Origin: Fibrobacteraceae bacterium
Lineage (GTDB): Bacteria > Fibrobacterota > Fibrobacteria > Fibrobacterales > Fibrobacteraceae
Direction of reading: 5' to 3'
Length of the DNA stretch: 12,791 nucleotides
Assembly: GCA_023231365.1 (NCBI GenBank)
Contig: JALNVO010000056.1
Coordinates: 1 to 12,791, forward strand
Positions within the stretch are counted from its first letter, which is position 1, and each line of letters starts with the position of its first letter. Under the pieces are notes generated by a model, which worked only from the letters and a program-made list of their open reading frames with translations, made no database searches and was not told the origin of the DNA. A program made the translations under genes and the position numbers. Below, one piece after another: positions 8,697-12,791 of this stretch.

Positions 8697-9661
8697 TTTC
8701 CGAAATTCGCTATCCGATATCTGACGATTTGAAACGACTTATCGCCGGAGAAAATGAGACGGTTTTCCGTATGATGGAAGACCGTTTTTGTGTTGTCCTC
8801 GGCACGAGACTACCTGGAATCCGGATTTCCAAAGCAAACGAAAACGGAGACATCCAAAGCACACTTGCCTTCTTGGATCAAATTAAGCTTGCTGCAAAGC
8901 ACGGCACCCCCATTACACGAAAATGGCTGGAACGCCTCACTGAAAGCGATAATGGCAAATCAAACAAAACAGCGAAGAAACAAGGCATCCCCGATACTCC
9001 GATTCTCCGGAACCGTTTCGGGCTCCCCGTCATCGCCAAGACCAAATCGCAAGCAAAGCTCGTCAAAGCGATCGAAGCAAACGATGTGATTTTTGCAGAC
9101 GGCCCTGCCGGAACAGGAAAAACATTCCTTGCGGTAGCCCTCGCAGTCAATAGCCTCGAACGCCACGAAGCGGAACGGATCTGCCTCGTGCGCCCGGCAG
9201 TCGAAGCCGGAGAATCACTAGGATACCTCCCGGGAGATCTCAAAGAAAAAATAGCCCCTTATTTGCGGCCCATTCAAGACAGTCTAGGAGAACTTATCCC
9301 CCAAGAAAAGTTACGCCACTACCAAGAAGATGGGGCAATAGAAGTCGCTCCGCTTGCCTATATGCGTGGACGCACACTCAAGCACGCTTTTATCATTCTG
9401 GACGAAGCACAAAACACAACCATTCCGCAAATGCAAATGTTCCTCACACGGCTTGGACCGCACAGTAAGGCAATCATCACCGGAGACTCATCGCAAATCG
9501 ACCTAGGTCCGAGACTCGAATCCGGTTTTGCCCATGCTATTAAGCTACTTTCTAAGATCAAAGGTATCGCCCACATCGAATTTCCAGCGACCGATGTGCT
9601 CCGCCATCCACTCGTCCGAGATATTGTAAGAGCCTATGAAACGAAAGGAAGAAAAGTATGA
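8693..9661 (+). CDS. phoH: PhoH family P-loop ATPase (YbeZ-like)
   Basis: 322-aa cytoplasmic PhoH/YbeZ-type ATPase, close to the normal family length. The N-terminal region, about 1-95, resembles the small nucleic-acid-binding-like domain of the family. A basic linker (NGKSNKTAKK, 87-96) leads to the core: Walker A GPAGTGKT 137-144, the family block LVRPAVEAGESLGYLPGD 165-182, Walker B FIILDEAQN 233-241 (D237, E238), and a sensor-like TGDSSQID 263-270. The ATG is embedded in the lipoprotein stop; the purine-rich AGAGGA directly before it is closer than an ideal SD, so initiation probably relies on coupling. Its own stop overlaps the next ATG by 4 nt. In E. coli the homologue acts with the endoribonuclease YbeY in rRNA metabolism, but ybeY is not in this window. 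Family certain, exact role inferred. Confidence 0.95.
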   Translation: MISEIRYPISDDLKRLIAGENETVFRMMEDRFCVVLGTRLPGIRISKANENGDIQSTLAFLDQIKLAAKHGTPITRKWLERLTESDNGKSNKTAKKQGIPDTPILRNRFGLPVIAKTKSQAKLVKAIEANDVIFADGPAGTGKTFLAVALAVNSLERHEAERICLVRPAVEAGESLGYLPGDLKEKIAPYLRPIQDSLGELIPQEKLRHYQEDGAIEVAPLAYMRGRTLKHAFIILDEAQNTTIPQMQMFLTRLGPHSKAIITGDSSQIDLGPRLESGFAHAIKLLSKIKGIAHIEFPATDVLRHPLVRDIVRAYETKGRKV

Positions 9662-11961
9662 AAAAGAAGTCCCTTAAGCCACATATCATCATCGGCTGGA
9701 TTTTAGTAACGCTTTTCGCGGTAGGACTTTTTCCGGACAAAGACTTGGCTCAAAAGTCCGAAATACCCCATCTAGGACAAATCAGCCCGCGCACGATCGT
9801 TGCGCCCATATCTTTTGAAGTTCCCAAATCTGCACAGGAAATCGAACAGGAAAAAGAACGGGCCAAAGACAAAGTCTACGCCGTGTTCGAGTTCAACCAC
9901 GACGAAACAGCTCGCATCTCTGAAGACCTCAAACAGTATTTGACCAAGCTCGGCCGCTATGGAACACTTCAAGCTGAAATATCGGGCAACACCGAGAACA
10001 GCGATTCCATCCAATACAAAATTCAACAAGCATCCCAGCTCTACCATATCCTCACCAAGCGGCTCTCCAATACTGCCGTACAACAATTGAGCGGCAGTTC
10101 TCGCGCACGGGATTCCCTCGAAAGTGTATTCAACCGGATGCTCGAAAATGGCGTATCCAACATGCTTCTCGCCAATACAAATACGACAGTGCAGCTCTTC
10201 CGCGAAACATACAACGTCCAAGATGTAAACTTCATCCCTTACTCCAAGACGGAAGTATCTCTCGTACAAAACAATGAAGAAAAAAAAGTAGACGCAAGCC
10301 GTATACAACCTAAAGAACGGGCTATCGACGAAGCTTTCACGGACCTTCAGCAATACTTTATACACAACCAGGGCATTCAAAGTGCCTTCTACGAAGCCTT
10401 CTACGTCTTTACGCTGCCGAACGTATTCTACCTCGAAAAAGAAACAGAGCACAGAAAACAGATTGCCGAAGAACAGGTCAATGCATCCAAAGGCATGGTT
10501 CCGAGAGGAATGGAACTTATTTCCCAAGGCTCCATCGTTACAAAAGACGCCCTTGAAAAATTGGAAGCCCTGCAGCTCGCGATGCAAAAAGAAGAGGGGG
10601 CGAAGTTATTCACCTCCACCTACGGGCAAGTACTGATGATGATTCTTATCGTCTGTATGTTCTTTCTCTACTTCCTCTTCTTCAACGCATCGCTTTTCAA
10701 AAGGCCGGGACAAGTTTGGTCTATCGTCGCTATAGCCATACTTCAATTGCTAGCCTTTGCCGCAATTCACAATCTTTCCGGATCCGTACAAAGAATTGCA
10801 CCCGAACTTCCCGAAGGCATCGACCTCATTTGGCTCTACCCATTCATCCTCGCTCCCATCATTTCAGCCATCCTCTACAACCGCCAAATGGGTCTTCACT
10901 TTTCCATTTTTTCTTCAGCGATCATCGGGATCCTTTCCGGGTATGACTTGGCCATCGCCGTTTCCACATTCTTCATTTCTTGGGCGACCATACAGGGATT
11001 CCGCCGAATCCGCTATCGCTCTCAATTCATCTGGAGCATTCTTGCAAGCATCGGTGCGCTCGCCATTACACTTTCGATACAGCTTCTCCTCCGCAACCGC
11101 TTTGAATTTTCCATATTCTACCCCACATTCATCACGGGCTGCATCAACCTGATCTTCTGCTCCGCCATTTCTTCCGTGCTCCTCATTCACCTTGCAGAAA
11201 AAGCCTTCGGAATTACGACAGACCTAACCCTTATGGAGATGTCGGACTTTAACCGGCCTGCGCTCAAGCGCATTTCCGAACTCGCCCCAGGAACTTTCCA
11301 CCACTCCATCCAAGTGGCGAACTTGGCCGAAAAAGTCGCTGACTATGTAGGAGCCAATTCACTCCTCGTGCGCACGATGGCGCTTTACCACGACATAGGC
11401 AAGACAATGCGGCCCGAATTTTTTACAGAGAACCAGAAACAGGGAATCAATCCGCACAAAGGACTTACTCCGCAACAATCCGTAAAAATCATTATCAGTC
11501 ACGTGATTCAGGGACTGGAACTCGCCAAAGAATATAAGATACCGGACTTGGTCTCTGCAGGCATCGCAGAACATCACGGCGATAACATCGTCCAATACTT
11601 CTACCTCGAAGCACAGAAAAACGAACCTGACAAAAAAATCAACCCCGCAGACTTCCGCTACCCAGGTCCTAAGCCGCAATCCAAAGAAAGCGTCATTCTG
11701 ATGCTTGCGGACAGCATTGAAGCAACCAGCCGCGCGATGATAGGAGCATCTCCAGAAAAACTAGAAGCTCTAATCCACACAACAATTGCCGCCCGCCTCA
11801 ACGAAGGACAGCTGTCGGAAAGCGACCTCACCGTCAAAGACCTCGCCGACCTCGAAAATGCATTCATGCAAAGCTTGGAAGGAACATTCCATACGCGGAT
11901 CAAATATCCAGATGCGGCTCTTGCCGCAGGAAGACAAACGTCTCCGACATTAGGGCGCTGA
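9658..11961 (+). CDS. pgpH: 7TM-HD cyclic-di-AMP phosphodiesterase (PgpH/YqfF-like)
   Basis: 767-aa membrane protein with the full PgpH layout. One N-terminal helix (about 9-25) precedes a large extracytoplasmic domain (about 26-320), followed by a hydrophobic seven-helix block (about 324-512) and a cytoplasmic HD hydrolase domain (about 535-740). Candidate metal ligands are all visible: H549 (PGTFHHS), H578 and D579 (YHDIGK), H615 (IISHV), H639 and H640 (EHHGD) and D685 (LADSIEATSRA). The family block ENQ..G.NPH is present at 591-600. Characterised relatives hydrolyse c-di-AMP to pApA at the inner face of the membrane; the extracytoplasmic domain is thought to sense a signal. The start codon overlaps the phoH stop (ATGA), matching the phoH-yqfF order of Bacillus. 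No convincing hairpin terminator follows; only a weak A-run/T-run pair lies around 11961-11977. Substrate identity is inferred from the family. Confidence 0.94.
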   Translation: MKKKSLKPHIIIGWILVTLFAVGLFPDKDLAQKSEIPHLGQISPRTIVAPISFEVPKSAQEIEQEKERAKDKVYAVFEFNHDETARISEDLKQYLTKLGRYGTLQAEISGNTENSDSIQYKIQQASQLYHILTKRLSNTAVQQLSGSSRARDSLESVFNRMLENGVSNMLLANTNTTVQLFRETYNVQDVNFIPYSKTEVSLVQNNEEKKVDASRIQPKERAIDEAFTDLQQYFIHNQGIQSAFYEAFYVFTLPNVFYLEKETEHRKQIAEEQVNASKGMVPRGMELISQGSIVTKDALEKLEALQLAMQKEEGAKLFTSTYGQVLMMILIVCMFFLYFLFFNASLFKRPGQVWSIVAIAILQLLAFAAIHNLSGSVQRIAPELPEGIDLIWLYPFILAPIISAILYNRQMGLHFSIFSSAIIGILSGYDLAIAVSTFFISWATIQGFRRIRYRSQFIWSILASIGALAITLSIQLLLRNRFEFSIFYPTFITGCINLIFCSAISSVLLIHLAEKAFGITTDLTLMEMSDFNRPALKRISELAPGTFHHSIQVANLAEKVADYVGANSLLVRTMALYHDIGKTMRPEFFTENQKQGINPHKGLTPQQSVKIIISHVIQGLELAKEYKIPDLVSAGIAEHHGDNIVQYFYLEAQKNEPDKKINPADFRYPGPKPQSKESVILMLADSIEATSRAMIGASPEKLEALIHTTIAARLNEGQLSESDLTVKDLADLENAFMQSLEGTFHTRIKYPDAALAAGRQTSPTLGR

Positions 11962-11990
11962 AAAAAGTCATTTTTTTCTCGCAGAATGCC

Positions 11991-12019
11991 TTGACAGAAC
12001 GAAGTGAACTTGGTATATT
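11991..12019 (+). promoter_or_regulatory. Sigma-70-type promoter of the small-protein/tRNA unit
   Basis: A perfect -35 hexamer TTGACA (11991-11996) is followed, after exactly 17 nt, by a -10 TATATT (12014-12019) that differs from consensus at one position. A transcript would start near 12026 and carry a 5' leader of about 40 nt with GGAG at 12051-12054. It lies just after the pgpH stop and is correctly placed to drive the 61-aa gene and both tRNAs. Such near-consensus hexamers are typical of stable-RNA genes. Confidence 0.8.
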
Positions 12020-12065
12020 TGGCTCACCCTATTGGTGATAACATTCAACAGGAGAAACGACGGAT

Positions 12066-12251
12066 ATGAAAAAGAACATTCTTTTAGTTGCCTTCGGTGC
12101 CCTGTTGCTCGTGGTTGGTTTTTTCTGTCTCGCTCAAGGCCCTGCAGAGAATCCCATATCACTGACGGTCGCACCGATTATTTTGGTTTTTGCTTACTTG
12201 GTGGTCATTCCAATCGGAATCCTCTGGGGCGGAAAAAGCCAGAAGAAATAA
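12066..12251 (+). CDS. Small two-helix membrane protein, unknown function
   Basis: 61-aa hydrophobic protein. Residues 4-23 form one membrane helix; a short polar turn (QGPAENP, 24-30) leads to a second helix at about 33-54; the C-terminus is basic (GGKSQKK). There is no lipobox, and the single Cys lies inside helix one. The ATG at 12066 has GGAG 11 nt upstream, slightly long but acceptable, and the gene sits in the leader of a strong promoter. I do not recognise a named family, though small proteins of this shape (Asn-Pro turn, basic tail) occur widely as uncharacterised genes. Its TAA stop ends at the base before tRNA-Val, so protein and tRNA almost certainly share a primary transcript. Two clean helices and a proper ribosome site argue that it is a real gene. 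Confidence 0.75.
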   Translation: MKKNILLVAFGALLLVVGFFCLAQGPAENPISLTVAPIILVFAYLVVIPIGILWGGKSQKK

Positions 12252-12326
12252 GGGCGATTAGCTCAGTTGGTTCAGAGCAGCTGCCTTACAAGCAGCGGGT
12301 CAGCGGTTCGAATCCGTTATCGCCCA
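12252..12326 (+). tRNA. tRNA-Val (anticodon UAC)
   Basis: A complete 75-nt cloverleaf. The acceptor GGGCGAT pairs with ATCGCCC; the D stem is GCTC/GAGC; the anticodon stem GCTGC/GCAGC encloses the loop CTTACAA with anticodon TAC; the T stem AGCGG/CCGTT (one G-T pair) has the loop TTCGAAT. The discriminator base is A at 12326. The next bases are GTA, so CCA is not encoded and must be added after transcription. It begins immediately after the stop codon of the 61-aa gene and lies 8 nt before tRNA-Asp. Confidence 0.97.
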
Positions 12327-12334
12327 GTATTTTT

Positions 12335-12410
12335 GGGGTGGTAGCTCAATTTTGGTTAGAGCACCGGCCTGTCACGTCGGAGGTTACGAGTTCAAGCCTC
12401 GTCCATCCCG
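12335..12410 (+). tRNA. tRNA-Asp (anticodon GUC)
   Basis: A complete 76-nt cloverleaf. The acceptor GGGGTGG pairs with CCATCCC (one G-T pair); the D stem is GCTC/GAGC; the anticodon stem CCGGC/GTCGG encloses the loop CTGTCAC with anticodon GTC; the T stem ACGAG/CTCGT has the loop TTCAAGC. The discriminator is G at 12410, as expected for Asp. CCA is not encoded. It is the last gene of the unit, directly followed by the terminator hairpin. Confidence 0.97.
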
Positions 12411-12411
12411 T

Positions 12412-12446
12412 AGAAGCCCTTTCTTGCGAAAGGGCTTCTTCATTTT
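12412..12446 (+). terminator. Rho-independent terminator after the tRNA pair
   Basis: A perfect 12-bp stem (AGAAGCCCTTTC at 12412-12423 with its complement at 12428-12439) closes a TTGC tetraloop and is followed by the T-rich TTCATTTT. It starts one base after tRNA-Asp ends. The opposite strand lacks a T-run after the hairpin, so it should act only in the tRNA direction. Confidence 0.9.
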
Positions 12447-12791
12447 AAACATTACCCCAATAAATTCAATTCACTCGACTGCGGGACAACTTTACATACA
12501 TTCATTACTCTGATCAAGCCTATGAAAAATTTCAACTGAAGGAATCTCTTTACACATCAAAAGACTGCAGGAATAACACGTTTCGAATGAACCACAAAAT
12601 ACCGAAAGATTTGCCTAGACAATTTCTATTATTAACTTCCACACTCGGAAGCATAGAAAAAGCTGTGCTGGATCGAACAAAAAAAATCAGCGTTTCTAGA
12701 TTTTTCTGAAGGGATTCCATTTGTTCATGGGTAAGAGACGTAAATTGTTGCCAATCCATTGAGTTCTCGTAGGTTAAAGAGGTTTCTTAAA
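12447..12791. other. Terminal stretch without a confident gene
   Basis: AT-rich sequence after the terminator. I see no tRNA, clear promoter, hairpin or long repeat here. The only candidate is a minus-strand frame, 12550-12759, listed separately as doubtful. The region may be the upstream or decayed end of something that continues past the window edge. Confidence 0.5.
12550..12759 (-). pseudogene. Doubtful 69-codon frame, possibly a decayed gene start
   Basis: The frame encodes 69 aa: a hydrophilic opening (MDWQQFTSLTHEQMESLQKN) followed by low-quality, Phe-rich sequence with no recognisable domain. The opening resembles a real protein start, and the change in character right after it, at a run of eight T on the coding strand (12680-12687 in window coordinates), suggests a frameshift and decay. 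In a neighbouring frame a short ECGS appears, faintly like the zinc-ribbon start of some IS transposases, but too weak to name a family. No clear ribosome binding site precedes the ATG. It could equally be a chance frame. Confidence 0.25.

Noticed and set aside
8878..9243. 121-codon minus-strand frame inside phoH
   Set aside because: Antisense shadow of the Walker A region of phoH; no supporting signals.
9772..10587. 271-codon minus-strand frame inside pgpH
   Set aside because: Antisense to the extracytoplasmic domain of pgpH, Cys/Phe-rich composition and no motifs.
11959..11978. A-run/GTCA/T-run after pgpH as an intrinsic terminator
   Set aside because: The stem would be six A-T pairs with no G-C content, too weak for a convincing terminator; transcription may continue into the next unit.
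12032..12448. 138-codon plus-strand frame across the tRNA pair
   Set aside because: It runs through both tRNA genes and the terminator in a different frame from the 61-aa gene, so it is a chance open frame.

Overview
The window reads as chromosomal core-type DNA from a Gram-negative bacterium. It encodes an outer-membrane-type beta-barrel with a signal peptide, a lipoprotein with a lipobox, and inner-membrane phospholipid-repair proteins. A 7TM-HD (PgpH-type) cyclic-di-AMP phosphodiesterase sits directly after phoH, an order best known from Firmicutes and also used in some non-proteobacterial Gram-negatives. Both tRNA genes lack an encoded CCA. This mix, with moderate GC, would fit Fibrobacterota or a related phylum of the FCB superphylum, but that is an inference from gene content and no marker gene settles it. 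I see no phage, CRISPR array or intact insertion sequence.

Left block (1-8283, all on the minus strand): an apparent four-gene operon read right to left. It runs pepP-like aminopeptidase P, then a 278-aa probable outer-membrane beta-barrel protein (4-nt overlap), then a 1137-aa LplT-PlsC-Aas fusion (19-nt gap), then a second paralogous fusion (41-nt gap) whose 3' end lies beyond base 1. The two fusions share one architecture: an MFS lysophospholipid flippase, a glycerophospholipid acyltransferase, and an acyl-ACP synthetase/AMP-ligase. I translated the incomplete copy by hand. It is open for all 852 codons in the window and keeps its visible catalytic motifs, so it is a truncated view of a working gene and not a pseudogene. 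Tandem retention of two such large paralogues beside an outer-membrane protein is the most unusual thing here.

Right block (8394-12446, plus strand): a divergent operon of a small lipoprotein, phoH and pgpH, each joined to the next by a 4-nt ATGA overlap. The ybeY gene that often follows phoH-pgpH is not next. A near-consensus sigma-70 promoter (11991-12019) then drives a compact unit: a 61-aa two-helix membrane protein, tRNA-Val(UAC) and tRNA-Asp(GUC), closed by a strong intrinsic terminator. The stop codon of the small gene directly abuts the first base of tRNA-Val. The last 345 bases hold only a doubtful minus-strand frame of 69 codons.

Functional picture: the minus operon probably maintains envelope phospholipids by flipping lysophospholipids inward and re-acylating them. 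The plus operon combines a PhoH-family ATPase, linked to RNA and ribosome metabolism, with breakdown of a nucleotide second messenger at the inner membrane. The last unit supplies two tRNAs.
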